Below, piece by piece: positions 34,534-43,428 of a DNA stretch of 64,000 bases. This stretch comes from Actinophytocola glycyrrhizae (GTDB taxonomy: Bacteria; Actinomycetota; Actinomycetes; Mycobacteriales; Pseudonocardiaceae): contig NZ_JBHSIS010000024.1 in NCBI RefSeq assembly GCF_042653545.1, forward strand, positions 186,001 through 250,000. The letters are read 5' to 3'. The stretch's first letter is position 1. Each line of letters opens with the position of its first letter. The notes beneath the pieces are model-generated. The model searched no databases, was not told the DNA's origin, and worked only from the letters and a program-made list of their open reading frames with translations. Made by a program: the position numbers and the translations under genes.

Positions 34534-35688
34534 TCAGGGTGCGAGCCAGGCGCCCAGCCGCTCGAGACCGGTCGCCACGTCCCGCGCGGGGCCCGCGAAC
34601 GAGAGCCGTACGAAGCGGTGGCCCAGCTCGGGGTCGAAGTCGGCGCCCGGCACGATCGCGACGCCCGTCTCGGCGAGCAGGCGCTGGCACCACGACATGG
34701 TGTCGGTGGTCAGGTGGGACACGTCGGCGTAGGCGTAGAACGCGCCGTCCACCGGCGCCACCCTGTCGATGCCCAGCTCCGCCAGCCCGGTGACCAGACG
34801 GTCCCGGTTACGGCGGTAGGCGGCGACGTGGCCGTCCAGCTCGTCGTACTGGAACGCGTCGGTCGCGGCGTGCTGCGCGATCGCGGGCGGGCAGATGGTG
34901 AAGTTGCCGGTCAGGCAGTCGACCGCGCGCATCAGGCGCCGCGGGACCAGCAGCCAGCCGAGCCGCCAGCCGGTCATCGCGAAGTACTTGGAGAACGAGT
35001 TGACCACGATCGCCTCGCGGGAGAACTGCCACGCGGACGCCGTGGCCTCCTCGCCGTACGCGATGCCGTGGTAGATCTCGTCGCTGACCAGCTGGACACC
35101 GCGGTCGGCGCACCAGCCCGCGATGGCGGCCAGCTCACCGGCGGGCAGCACCGTGCCGGTCGGGTTGGCCGGCGAGGCGATGACCAGCCCGTCGAGCGGA
35201 CCGGCCTGCTCGAGCATCCCGACCGTCGGCTGGAACCGCGTGTCCGCACCGCAGGGCAGCTCGACCACCTCGCAGCCCAGCGCGGTCAGGATGTTGCGGT
35301 AGGCCGGGTAGCCGGGCCGGGCCAGCGCGACCCGGTCACCCGCGTCGAACGCGGCGAGGAACGCGAGGAGGAAACCGCCGGACGAGCCGGTGGTGGCGAC
35401 GACGTCCTCGCGGGAGACGTCGAGCGCGTACCGCTGGTCGTAGTGGCGGGCGATCGCGTCCCGCAGCTCGGGAACGCCCAGTTGTTCGGTGTAGCCGAGT
35501 GGGCCGCGCAGCGCCTGCGCCGCCCGGTCGAGAACGGCGCGTGGTGCCGCGGCCGACGGCTGCCCCGCGGCCAGCGACACCACGTCCCCCTGCGCGCGCT
35601 GCCGGGCGTTGGCCGCGGACAGCACGTCCATCACGTGGAAGGGTGGGATGTTCGCGCGCTTGGCGACCTGCAGCAGGCGGGTTGACAT
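34534..35688 (-). CDS. Class I/II PLP-dependent aminotransferase
   Basis: 384 residues. SLAAGQPSAAAPRAVLDRA, GPLGYTEQLGVPELRDAIARH, VIASPANPTGTVLPAGEL, VSDEIYHGIAYGEE and VVNSFSKYFAMTGWRLGWLL (PLP Lys in SFSKY) are all intact. Transfers an amino group between an amino acid and a 2-oxo acid; substrate not decidable, aspartate/alanine-type or aromatic. ATG 35686-35688. It precedes neither ESX nor purine genes in an obvious operon. Confidence 0.92.
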   Translation of the reverse strand: MSTRLLQVAKRANIPPFHVMDVLSAANARQRAQGDVVSLAAGQPSAAAPRAVLDRAAQALRGPLGYTEQLGVPELRDAIARHYDQRYALDVSREDVVATTGSSGGFLLAFLAAFDAGDRVALARPGYPAYRNILTALGCEVVELPCGADTRFQPTVGMLEQAGPLDGLVIASPANPTGTVLPAGELAAIAGWCADRGVQLVSDEIYHGIAYGEEATASAWQFSREAIVVNSFSKYFAMTGWRLGWLLVPRRLMRAVDCLTGNFTICPPAIAQHAATDAFQYDELDGHVAAYRRNRDRLVTGLAELGIDRVAPVDGAFYAYADVSHLTTDTMSWCQRLLAETGVAIVPGADFDPELGHRFVRLSFAGPARDVATGLERLGAWLAP

Positions 35689-35755
35689 GCCCCCAGCCTG
35701 CCGCCGGTCCCCACCCGCGATCAACCCACCGGCACCGGCTCGATGCTCGCCGCGA

Positions 35756-36523
35756 TCAGACCTCGGTCATCAGCTCCTGCACACAGGCCACGAGCCGCCG
35801 GCTGTCGGCGGGCGTGACGGTGCTCCACACGCGACCGTCCGCGTTGGGCTTCGCGAGGTGGACATAACGCCCGCGAGGGGTGTCGTGGAAGGCGACGACC
35901 CGGTCGGCACGGGCCATGCGCTGGTCCCGCTGCATCCGGCTGACACCGAACTGGCCGCGCACGTTCATGTCGCGCACCATGTCCGCCATCGTCTTGGCGT
36001 CCGGACCGGACACGCCCGACCGGTTCAGGGCGGCGGCGAGCTCCCGCGCGTCCCCGCGCGCCGCACCGTCGGCGGCGGCGAGCACGTCGGCCGGCACGCT
36101 GACCGACAACCCCGGCCCGGCGACCACGTCCCCCGCGACGGACACCGCGGCCTCGGCGATGGCCGTCTCCCGCGCGGGGATCAACCACACCTCGTCCCCG
36201 TCCACGGCCGCCAGCGCCGCCGATGCCCCGGAAACCACGGCGAGCGAGGAGATGCGGTGGTCCGTCCACACCCAGCTGTCGATGGCGAGCTGTGGGTACG
36301 CGAGCAGGTTCAGCCGGTCAAGCAGCTCGGGCGTGGCCCGCTCCCGCTCGGCGAGCCCCCGCTCCTGGAGGTCCGCGAACGCCTGCGCGACGAGCCGGCG
36401 GCGCTCGGTGTGCGTGCGGCCGGGGCTGGGCACGGTGAGCGCCTCGTGCTTGGGCGGGAGCTTCTCGTGCTCCCACAACACGTCGAACTCCAGCTTGGAG
36501 AGGACGATGGTGCCGCTGATCAT
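35756..36523 (-). CDS. ESX secretion-associated protein, EspG family (second copy)
   Basis: 255 residues: KLEFDVLWEHEKLPPKHEAL, TVPSPGRTHTERRRLV, GLSVSVPADVLAAADGA and RADRVVAFHDTPRGRYVHL. Chaperone for PPE-type substrates (family knowledge). Starts directly after the PPE-like stop (TAG then ATG, no gap), so it is coupled to its probable client. Paralogue of 5976-6788, but without an SCP-like partner. Confidence 0.9.
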   Translation of the reverse strand: MISGTIVLSKLEFDVLWEHEKLPPKHEALTVPSPGRTHTERRRLVAQAFADLQERGLAERERATPELLDRLNLLAYPQLAIDSWVWTDHRISSLAVVSGASAALAAVDGDEVWLIPARETAIAEAAVSVAGDVVAGPGLSVSVPADVLAAADGAARGDARELAAALNRSGVSGPDAKTMADMVRDMNVRGQFGVSRMQRDQRMARADRVVAFHDTPRGRYVHLAKPNADGRVWSTVTPADSRRLVACVQELMTEV

Positions 36524-37747
36524 CTACCGGTCGTCATCGTCGCCGATCGACTCCGGCGCCACGACCCGTTCGTCGTCGAACACATCGCTCGACTCGACCC
36601 CGTAGCGCCGGACGTGCTCCTGGTCCTCCTCGCCCTCCGCGTTCCGCCCGGCTCCGGCCGCGGCGGGCTGCATGATGGAGCTACCCGGCCGGCCGGTACG
36701 AGCCCCGAACTTCTCGGCGTTGCGCGCCGCGCGGGCATCCTCGTCGGGCGCGGCACCGAGCGGCACCCCGTTCTTGACGGCACCGGCACCGGCACCACCG
36801 CCACGAGCCCCGGAGTTGCGAGCGAGCCGATCGCCGTTCGCGCCCGCACCGGCGCCACCCGCGCCACCAGTGCCCATCACCGTGGCGGCCTCGGCCATGA
36901 GCAGGGGGTTCACGGCACGAAGCGCCGGCGCGAGCGGGTTCGCGGCGTTGGGCAGGAGCGGGTTGCCAGGCGTCGGCCCGGTACCGGTGACGGGCGGCGT
37001 GCCGAGCGGGCCGTTGGGGCCACCGGGGGGAACCTGCGGACCGAAGGGACCGCCATTGGTGCCGGGCGAGAAGGACGTGGGGGGACCGCCGGTGCCGGGA
37101 CCTGTGCCGACGCCGGGGGTGTACCCGCCCGGCGGCACGTAGGTGCTGACGGAGGAGACGTGTGTACTGGTGTCGACGGGCTGCGCGACGAGGTTCATGC
37201 CCGGCGGAACGGGCAGCGCCTGCGCCTGGCCGAGCGCATCGGAGCTGTTCTTCTGATAGCCGGTCATCGAGTCGATCGCGGCGTCCTTGGCCGCGTTCGT
37301 CTCCCTGACCTGCTGCGCGTGATCGGTGGTGTGCCCGAAGAACCCCGCGACCTTGTCGACGGTCGACTCCTCGGTCGGGCCACGAAGTGCGCTGGAGTCG
37401 GGCGCTCCGTTGCGGGTCGTGTGGAAGGTATCGCCCTGGCTGCCGACCCCCCGCGCCGACTCCGCCACCGGGTCGATCGCGGTCTCGGCGTAGATGCTCG
37501 CGTTCTCGGTCGCGGACGTGCCGCCCTCGGCGGCCGCGCCCTGCCAGTTCACCCCGATCGCCTTGAGCTGTTCGCGCAGCGTGGCATCGGCTTCCGCGAG
37601 CCCGAACGCGATCGTGACGAGTGCCTCCATCGCGTTCTGGAGCGAGCCCGACCCTTCGCCGCCGCGCAGTGCGTCGATCTGGTCCGCCAGCTGCCCGTGG
37701 GAATAGCCCGCGAAGCGCAGATCACTGAGTCCGTGGTCCCCGGCCAT
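36524..37747 (-). CDS. PPE-like ESX substrate (second copy)
   Basis: 407 residues. Helical N-terminal ~170 residues with WxG turn IGVNWQGAAAEGG, preceded by MEALVTIAFGLAEADATL. A Gly/Pro/Thr-rich linker (about 190-330) leads to an acidic tail with ESSDVFDDERVVAPESIG. The tail resembles that of 6864-8273 (NDDVFGDDRRVAPTVIGE), while the heads are diverged. No signal peptide. The DUF3558 gene lies 9 bp upstream. Confidence 0.8.
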   Translation of the reverse strand: MAGDHGLSDLRFAGYSHGQLADQIDALRGGEGSGSLQNAMEALVTIAFGLAEADATLREQLKAIGVNWQGAAAEGGTSATENASIYAETAIDPVAESARGVGSQGDTFHTTRNGAPDSSALRGPTEESTVDKVAGFFGHTTDHAQQVRETNAAKDAAIDSMTGYQKNSSDALGQAQALPVPPGMNLVAQPVDTSTHVSSVSTYVPPGGYTPGVGTGPGTGGPPTSFSPGTNGGPFGPQVPPGGPNGPLGTPPVTGTGPTPGNPLLPNAANPLAPALRAVNPLLMAEAATVMGTGGAGGAGAGANGDRLARNSGARGGGAGAGAVKNGVPLGAAPDEDARAARNAEKFGARTGRPGSSIMQPAAAGAGRNAEGEEDQEHVRRYGVESSDVFDDERVVAPESIGDDDDR

Positions 37748-37756
37748 AACACTTCC

Positions 37757-38383
37757 TCACTTCAACGTCTGCAGCGTCGTCATGGCCATCTCCGTGGCCT
37801 CCTTGACCATCTGGCACAACTCGTCCTGCTCGAACACGCGCTCCAACGGCACGACGTCGATCCAGAGAGACTGCCCCTCCGCCACGCCGACCGCGATGTC
37901 ACAGCCTTCGTCCTCGACACCGCGGAACTTGAACTGCGCTGCTGGAAATCCCTGGACGGAGATGAGTTCGGCATCGACGTTCCGGTTCCCGGTCAGCCAC
38001 GCCTCGACGCCCTCGGTCGTGACCGCCAACGCCGAGTAGTCGTAGAACGGTTCCTGGTTCTCGACCGCGAGGGTGCACTCCTTCATGCCCTTGAAGACCT
38101 CGCTCTCCGTCTCGCCACTGTCCACGTCGTCGACGCCGAGCTGCGCACGCTGCGCGGCCGTGTAGAGAGTGCAGGGATCCAGTCCCTCCAAGGAGATGTC
38201 CCTGGGGCGCGGAGGCACTTCGACCGTCGGGGTCGCCGAGCCGGACGGTTCGCTCGTGGACGTGCCCGGATCGCTGGACGGGGTCTCCCCCGGAACAGGA
38301 GTCGACTGGCCGGACGCGCTTGTCGTGCATCCGGCGGCGAACGCCACCACGGCCGCGACCGCGACCATGAGACGTTTACGCAC
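37757..38383 (-). CDS. DUF3558-family lipoprotein (second copy)
   Basis: 208 residues. GTG 38381-38383 gives VRKRLMVAVAAVVAFAAGCT with lipobox FAAGC; it overlaps the upstream gene's TAA by 8 bp. A Ser/Pro/Thr-rich spacer (STPVPGETPSSDPGTSTSEP) precedes RPRDISLEGLDPCTLYTAAQ, the same RPRDI opening as 8819-9403. Cys residues at ECTLAV, GCDIAV and LCQMV fit two disulfides. Predicted surface lipoprotein of the second ESX accessory cluster. Confidence 0.86.
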   Translation of the reverse strand: MRKRLMVAVAAVVAFAAGCTTSASGQSTPVPGETPSSDPGTSTSEPSGSATPTVEVPPRPRDISLEGLDPCTLYTAAQRAQLGVDDVDSGETESEVFKGMKECTLAVENQEPFYDYSALAVTTEGVEAWLTGNRNVDAELISVQGFPAAQFKFRGVEDEGCDIAVGVAEGQSLWIDVVPLERVFEQDELCQMVKEATEMAMTTLQTLK

Positions 38384-38774
38384 CGGTCTTCCTGAACGCC
38401 GCCTCGATCTCCTCCTCGCTGAACCCGTACGCGCGTGCCGTGTCACCCAGCTGGACGGCGAGCTTCCGGAGACCGACGATGTAGTCGGCGATCCGGTTGC
38501 GGTACGAGTTGTCGTCGTTGATCAAGAGGTCGTTCCAGGCCGCTGCCATGCGGATGCTCACCTCGTCGTCACCCGGCGGGTTCACCCGCAGGTCCCGCCG
38601 GATTCCCTTGAAGCGGTCCTTGAGGGAGTCGGCTTGCGCCTCGATGATCCGGGCGGCGGCCAGCACGTTGTCCTGGTTCACGGTGAAGGTGCCCGAGCTG
38701 ACGCCGGTCGTGGCTTTGTCGACCTGCTTGAAGGCGTCGTTGATGCCTCGGCCTATGTCTCCGGCGAGATACAT
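38376..38774 (-). CDS. Small ESX-type helical protein
   Basis: 132 residues. ATG 38774 (MYLAGDIGRGIND) is chosen because GGGGAG lies 8 nt upstream. Helical, with TFTVNQDNVLAAARIIEAQA, LRVNPPGDDEVSIRMAAAWN and ending YGFSEEEIEAAFRKTGA. No signal peptide and no clear WXG. By position it corresponds to the small partner protein of the first cluster, but sequence similarity is weak. Its end overlaps the DUF3558 gene. Confidence 0.68.
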   Translation of the reverse strand: MYLAGDIGRGINDAFKQVDKATTGVSSGTFTVNQDNVLAAARIIEAQADSLKDRFKGIRRDLRVNPPGDDEVSIRMAAAWNDLLINDDNSYRNRIADYIVGLRKLAVQLGDTARAYGFSEEEIEAAFRKTGA

Positions 38775-38897
38775 CCCGTTCGCTCCCCACTGATCGTGAC
38801 GATCCGGTCTCGTTCTGCAGGCTACCAATGGCGCGCAGCACCCACCTGAACTTTGACGAAGAAGTGACGGGTCCGGTTCCGCTGATCGGCTGAACCG

Positions 38898-40154
38898 TCA
38901 CCGGGCGGTGATCTCGCCCTTCGCGGCGCGGGCGGCGATGTCCGTGCGGTGGTGGGAGCCCGTCAGGTGTACATCGGCGACCAGGCGGTATGCCTCGTCG
39001 CGGGCTTCGTGGAGGGTTGGGCCGGTGCCCATCACCGACAGGACGCGGCCGCCCGCGGACACGATCGCGCCGTCGTCGCGGCGGCGGGTGCCCGCGTGGA
39101 GTACGCCGTGGGCTTCCGCGCCGGCTATGACGTCGCCGGAGCGGACCCGGCCCGGGTAGCCCTCGGCGGCGACGACGACCGTGACCGCGTAGCCATCGTG
39201 CCATTCGAGTGCGGGCTGGGCGGCCAGGGTGCCGGTCGCGACGGCGTTCAGCAGGCCTGCCAGCGGGGTGCGGAGCAGGGCCAGCACGACCTGGGTCTCC
39301 GGGTCGCCGAAGCGGCAGTTGAACTCGATGACCTGCGGGCCCTCGCTGGTGAGCGCCAGGCCCGCGTAGAGGAGGCCGGAGAACGGGGCGCCGCGTTCCG
39401 CCAGCTCGTCGACCACCGGCTGGATGATCTTGGTGAGGACATCGTCGACCAGGTCGGGCGTGGTCCAGGGCAGCGGTGCGTAGGCGCCCATGCCGCCGGT
39501 GTTGGGGCCCGCGTCGTCGTCGCCGACGCGTTTGAAGTCCTGTGCGGGCAGCAGCGGGACGACCGTGGTGCCGTCGACGAGGCAGAAGAGCGACGCCTCC
39601 GGGCCGTCGAGGTAGGACTCCAGCAGGACCGGGTGGCCGCCGTCGAGGAGGGTCATCGCGTGGGTGCGGGCGGCGGCGAGGTCGCTGGTGACCGCCACGC
39701 CCTTGCCCGCGGCGAGACCGTCGTCCTTCACGACCCAGGTCGGGCCGAAGCGGGCCAGGGCGGCGTCGAGCTTGGCCGGGTTGTCGACGATCTCGCTGTG
39801 GGCGGTCGGGACCCCCGCCGCGGCCATGACGTCCTTCGCGAACGCCTTCGAGCCCTCGATGCGGGCCGCGGCGGCCGACGGGCCGAAGCACGCGATGCCC
39901 GCCGCGCGGACGGCGTCCGCCGCACCCGCGACGAGCGGCACCTCGGGGCCGATGACGACGAGGTCGGCGCGCCACTCCTTGGCGGCCGCGACCACGGAGG
40001 CAGGCTCGGTGACGTCGGCACCGTAGGACTCGGCGACAGCCGCTGTGCCCGCATTGCCGGGGGCGCACGCGAGCGCCGTTACCGCGGGGTCGTGGGAGAG
40101 GGCGAGCACCAACGCGTGCTCGCGCGCACCGGACCCGATCACCAGGACACGCAC
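38898..40154 (-). CDS. purD: Phosphoribosylamine-glycine ligase (GAR synthetase)
   Basis: 418 residues, ATP-grasp ligase joining PRA and glycine to form GAR. Seen: MRVLVIGSGAREHALVLALS, VVIGPEVPLVAGAADAVRAA, EGSKAFAKDVMAAAGVPTA, AAGKGVAVTSDLAAA, FNCRFGDPETQVVL and MGTGPTLHEARDEAYRLV. GTG 40152-40154; TAGGCT lies 8 nt upstream (complement of 40163-40168), a leaderless-type start. Confidence 0.97.
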   Translation of the reverse strand: MRVLVIGSGAREHALVLALSHDPAVTALACAPGNAGTAAVAESYGADVTEPASVVAAAKEWRADLVVIGPEVPLVAGAADAVRAAGIACFGPSAAAARIEGSKAFAKDVMAAAGVPTAHSEIVDNPAKLDAALARFGPTWVVKDDGLAAGKGVAVTSDLAAARTHAMTLLDGGHPVLLESYLDGPEASLFCLVDGTTVVPLLPAQDFKRVGDDDAGPNTGGMGAYAPLPWTTPDLVDDVLTKIIQPVVDELAERGAPFSGLLYAGLALTSEGPQVIEFNCRFGDPETQVVLALLRTPLAGLLNAVATGTLAAQPALEWHDGYAVTVVVAAEGYPGRVRSGDVIAGAEAHGVLHAGTRRRDDGAIVSAGGRVLSVMGTGPTLHEARDEAYRLVADVHLTGSHHRTDIAARAAKGEITAR

Positions 40155-40295
40155 GGTGAAAGAGCCTAGATGCCACGCCCCGGCGGGCCACCATCAGGGC
40201 CATGACGTGCTGCGTTCCCCGCACACACGACGCTCCGGACAGCGGGAGCACCACCCGGGACACCCAACACCCGAAAGCACCTTTCGGGAGAGACA

Positions 40296-40379
40296 CCGCC
40301 CCGCGAAAGCCACGGCACAACAAGTGCCGTCAATGGGCCATTCAGGACGCCCAGCGCCCTGAACGCGCCTTTCAGGGCA
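40296..40379. repeat. D-type hairpin repeat
   Basis: D units with the GCCCTGAA...TTCAGGGC stem variant. 40311-40379 is identical over 69 bp to 55281-55349. It forms the boundary where the TRAP permease remnant stops. Confidence 0.85.
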
Positions 40380-40614
40380 AGCCGCCGTAGTACGAGTACC
40401 CGAGGAACAGCAGGCACACCACGGGAAGCACGAACCCCGTGGTCCGCCGCGTGGCCTCCAGGATCAGCACCAGCAGCAGCGCGCCTGCCACGATGTCCGA
40501 AGTGGACAGAATGCCCTGCCGGTCGAGGAACGCGTCGAACCCGCCGCCGAAGTCGCCGATCGCGAGCGGCAGCCCGGGCCGGTCGGCGTCCACGTCTTCC
40601 GTAGACCTGGTCAC
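40372..40614 (-). pseudogene. Truncated TRAP transporter fused-permease fragment
   Basis: 80 codons from GTG 40614. The C-terminal half, STSDIVAGALLLVLILEATR then RTTGFVLPVVCLLFLGYSYY, matches the internal region of large TRAP permease proteins (usually 600 or more residues, LEATRRxxGxxLP motif). The frame ends in a TGA supplied by the D repeat, and the N-terminal membrane segments and the rest of the permease are missing. Not functional as a transporter; no solute-binding protein gene is nearby. Confidence 0.7.
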
Positions 40615-40744
40615 AACCGGCAACCTACCGGTGACAGTCCTCACACAGAAGATCGAAGGCGTCATCGCTTCGTCACCTTCTCCTCGGGCGGAGTTTCCTC
40701 AGGTCGACGACGATGCGCGAGCCACTCGAGGCGAGGAGGAGACC

Positions 40745-41851
40745 GTGAGTTCGAAGTTACTGCGGATGGCCGTCACGGCGGCGACCGCGCTGGCCCTGGT
40801 GGGGGCGGCACCCGCGACCGCCGACCGCACACCGGACACGACCACCGCCCACGACGACTTCACGATCGTCGGGCACCGCGGCGCGTCCGGCTACCGGCCG
40901 GAGCACACGCTCGCGTCGTACGAGCTCGCGGCGCGGATGGGCGCCGACTTCATCGAGCCCGACCTCGTGACCACGAAGGACGGGGTGCTGGTCGCGAGGC
41001 ACGAGCCGGAGATCGGCGGGACCACGGACGTCGCGGACCACCCGGAGTTCGCCGACCGCAAGACCACGAAGTCGCTGGACGGCGTGAACGTGACCGGCTG
41101 GTTCGCGGAGGACTTCACCCTGGCCGAGCTGAAGACGCTGCGTGCCAAGGAACGCATCCCCGACCTCCGGCAGCAGAACACGATCTACGACGGCCGCTAC
41201 GAGGTGCCGACGCTGCAGGAGGTCATCGACCTCGCGAAGCGGCTGTCGCGGGAACTGCGCAGGGAGATCGGGATCTACCCGGAGACCAAGCACCCCACGT
41301 ACTTCGAGAAGCAGGGGCTGGCGCTGGAGCCGCCGTTGGTGCGGACGCTGACCCGCAACGGGCTGAACCGGCCGTCGGCGAAGGTGTACGTGCAGTCGTT
41401 CGAGGTGACGAACCTGATCGAGCTGCGCCGTGTGCTGCGGGTGCCGCTGGTGCAGTTGACGTCGGCGAGCGGTGCGCCGTTCGACTTCGTGGCCGCCGGT
41501 GACCCGCGAACCTACGCCGACATCGTCTCGCCCGCGGGCCTGCGGGACGTGGCGAAGTACGCGAAGGGGCTCGGGCCGGAGAAGAGCCAGATCATCCCGA
41601 GGGACGCGGCCGGCTTCCTGACGACGCCGACGACGCTGGTGACCGACGCGCACCGGGCCGGGCTGAAGGTGCACCCGTACACGTTCCGGGCGGAGAACGC
41701 GTTCCTGCCAGCGGACTTCCGGTCGTCGGCGGTGCCGTCGCAGTACGGGGACCTGTTCGCGGAGATCGCGGCGTTCCGCGCCGCGGGGATCGACGGGCTG
41801 TTCACGGACAATCCCGACGTCGCGGTGGCACAGGAGCAACTCGCGGCCTGA
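40745..41851 (+). CDS. glpQ: Secreted glycerophosphodiester phosphodiesterase
   Basis: 368 residues. Signal peptide MSSKLLRMAVTAATALALVG ending PATA|DR. The GDPD domain has FTIVGHRGASGYRPEHTLAS (His/Arg), ADFIEPDLVTTKDGVLVARH (Glu, Asp, His) and GIYPETKHPTYFEKQGL. Hydrolyses glycerophosphodiesters (and possibly teichoic-acid polymers) to glycerol 3-phosphate outside the cell. GTG 40745 has GGAGGAG 3-4 nt upstream. Its TGA stop is the first triplet of the DnaA-box/E repeat. Confidence 0.93.
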   Translation: MSSKLLRMAVTAATALALVGAAPATADRTPDTTTAHDDFTIVGHRGASGYRPEHTLASYELAARMGADFIEPDLVTTKDGVLVARHEPEIGGTTDVADHPEFADRKTTKSLDGVNVTGWFAEDFTLAELKTLRAKERIPDLRQQNTIYDGRYEVPTLQEVIDLAKRLSRELRREIGIYPETKHPTYFEKQGLALEPPLVRTLTRNGLNRPSAKVYVQSFEVTNLIELRRVLRVPLVQLTSASGAPFDFVAAGDPRTYADIVSPAGLRDVAKYAKGLGPEKSQIIPRDAAGFLTTPTTLVTDAHRAGLKVHPYTFRAENAFLPADFRSSAVPSQYGDLFAEIAAFRAAGIDGLFTDNPDVAVAQEQLAA

Positions 41852-42020
41852 GTTGTCCACAGCCGGTCGAGTTGTCCACAGCTCGGCCCGCGCCCCTTGT
41901 TTTGCCGGTGGGTACTGGTAGACTGGCAAGGCGGGACGCCCCCGGGTTCGGGTGGGGGTTGCCCTGGGGCGATTTGCGGGCTTCGCGGTTTGCGGGGGCG
42001 CGTTCTGGGGCCTTCCTGGG
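41849..42020 (+). repeat. DnaA-box pair plus E module
   Basis: Starts at the glpQ stop. TTGTCCACA direct pair at 41853-41861 and 41872-41880 (starts 19 bp apart), then an E module with promoter-like TTGTTT-16-TAGACT at 41897-41924 and the hairpin CGCCCCCGGGTTCGGGTGGG around 41937-41957. A strong GC hairpin (GGGGGCGCG against CGCGCCCCC) follows to about 42035. It lies convergent to the purA stop. Confidence 0.8.
41897..41924 (+). promoter_or_regulatory. Promoter-like core of E module (copy 1)
   Basis: TTGTTT, 16 bp, TAGACT. The same hexamers and spacing are kept at 52469-52496 and, on the minus strand, at 59368-59395. No open reading frame follows; the next element is a GC-rich hairpin. Confidence 0.5.
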
Positions 42021-42047
42021 CCCGGGCGCGCCCCCTTTCGCGGGTCG

Positions 42048-43337
42048 TCAGCCGGTCATCGAGTGGCGGACGATGGTCTGTTCGCGGCCGGGGCCGACGC
42101 CGATCGCCGAGAAGCGCGCGCCGGACAGTTCTTCCAGGCGTTCCACGTAGGCCTTCGCGTTCGCGGGGAGGTCCGCATAGGTGCGGCACTCGGAGATGTC
42201 CTCCCACCAGCCGGGCATCTCCTCGTACACCGGCACGGCGTGGTGCACGTCCGTCTGGGTCATCGGCATGTCGGACACGGTCTCGCCGTTCACCTTGTAC
42301 GCGACGCAGATCGGCACGCGGTCCAGACCGGACAGCACGTCGAGCTTGGTCAGGAAGTAGTCGGTGATGCCGTTGACGCGTGCCGCGTACCTGGCGATCA
42401 CCGCGTCGAACCAGCCGGTGCGGCGGGCGCGGCCCGTGGTCACGCCGACCTCGCCGCCGGTCTTGCGCAGGCGCTCGCCCATCTCGTCGTGCAGTTCGGT
42501 CGGGAACGGGCCGGAGCCGACGCGGGTGGTGTACGCCTTCAGGATGCCGATCACCGTCGTGATGCGGGTCGGGCCGATGCCGGAGCCCGCCGACGCGCCG
42601 CCGGCGGTCGGGTTCGACGACGTGACGAACGGGTACGTGCCGTGGTCGACGTCCAGCAGGGTGCCCTGCGAACCCTCCAGCAGCACCGTCTCCCCGCGTT
42701 CGAGCGCCTGGTTCAGCAGCAGGCGGGTGTCGGCGATGCGGTGGGCGAACTTCTCGCCGTACTCCAGCACCGAGTCGACCACCTGCTCCGGGTCGAGGCC
42801 CTTGCGGTTGTAGACCTTGATCAGGATCTGGTTCTTGACGTCCAGGGCGGCTTCGACCTTCTGCCGGAGGATCTTCTCGTCCAGCAGGTCCTGGACGCGG
42901 ACACCGACGCGGGAGACCTTGTCCTGGTACGCGGGGCCGATGCCGCGGCCAGTGGTGCCGATCTTGGCCTTGCCGAGGTATCGCTCGGTGACTTTGTCGA
43001 TGGCGACGTGGTAAGGCATGATCAAGTGCGCATCGGCCGAGATCAGCAGCCGGGACGTGTCCACGTCCCGCTCCTCGAGGCCGGCCAGTTCAGCCAGCAG
43101 GACACCCGGGTCGACCACCACGCCGTTGCCGATAACGTTGGTGACGCCGGGGGTCAGGATGCCCGAAGGGATCAAGTGCAGAGCGAAGTCCTGTCCATCG
43201 GGGAGCACGACCGTGTGGCCGGCGTTGTTGCCGCCCTGGTAGCGCACGACCCACTGGACCTTCTCACCCAACAGGTCCGTTGCCTTGCCCTTACCTTCGT
43301 CGCCCCACTGGGCGCCGATGAGCACGATGGCCGGCAT
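42048..43337 (-). CDS. purA: Adenylosuccinate synthetase
   Basis: 429 residues. IMP + aspartate + GTP to adenylosuccinate. Seen: MPAIVLIGAQWGDEGKGKAT, YQGGNNAGHTVV, GTTGRGIGPAYQDKVSR, LLEGSQGTLLDVDHGTYPFV, TTGRARRTGWFDAV and FSAIGVGPGREQTIV. ATG 43335-43337 follows GGGGAG by about 8 nt. Divergent from the Rv0358-like gene, an arrangement shared with mycobacteria. Confidence 0.98.
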   Translation of the reverse strand: MPAIVLIGAQWGDEGKGKATDLLGEKVQWVVRYQGGNNAGHTVVLPDGQDFALHLIPSGILTPGVTNVIGNGVVVDPGVLLAELAGLEERDVDTSRLLISADAHLIMPYHVAIDKVTERYLGKAKIGTTGRGIGPAYQDKVSRVGVRVQDLLDEKILRQKVEAALDVKNQILIKVYNRKGLDPEQVVDSVLEYGEKFAHRIADTRLLLNQALERGETVLLEGSQGTLLDVDHGTYPFVTSSNPTAGGASAGSGIGPTRITTVIGILKAYTTRVGSGPFPTELHDEMGERLRKTGGEVGVTTGRARRTGWFDAVIARYAARVNGITDYFLTKLDVLSGLDRVPICVAYKVNGETVSDMPMTQTDVHHAVPVYEEMPGWWEDISECRTYADLPANAKAYVERLEELSGARFSAIGVGPGREQTIVRHSMTG

Positions 43338-43428
43338 GTGAAACTCCCCGATGTCAACGGAACACGAAAGTGGGCGCATTTCGGATGGGCGAAATGCCGG
43401 TGATTGAGCGTAGACCAGGAGGCCCGGG

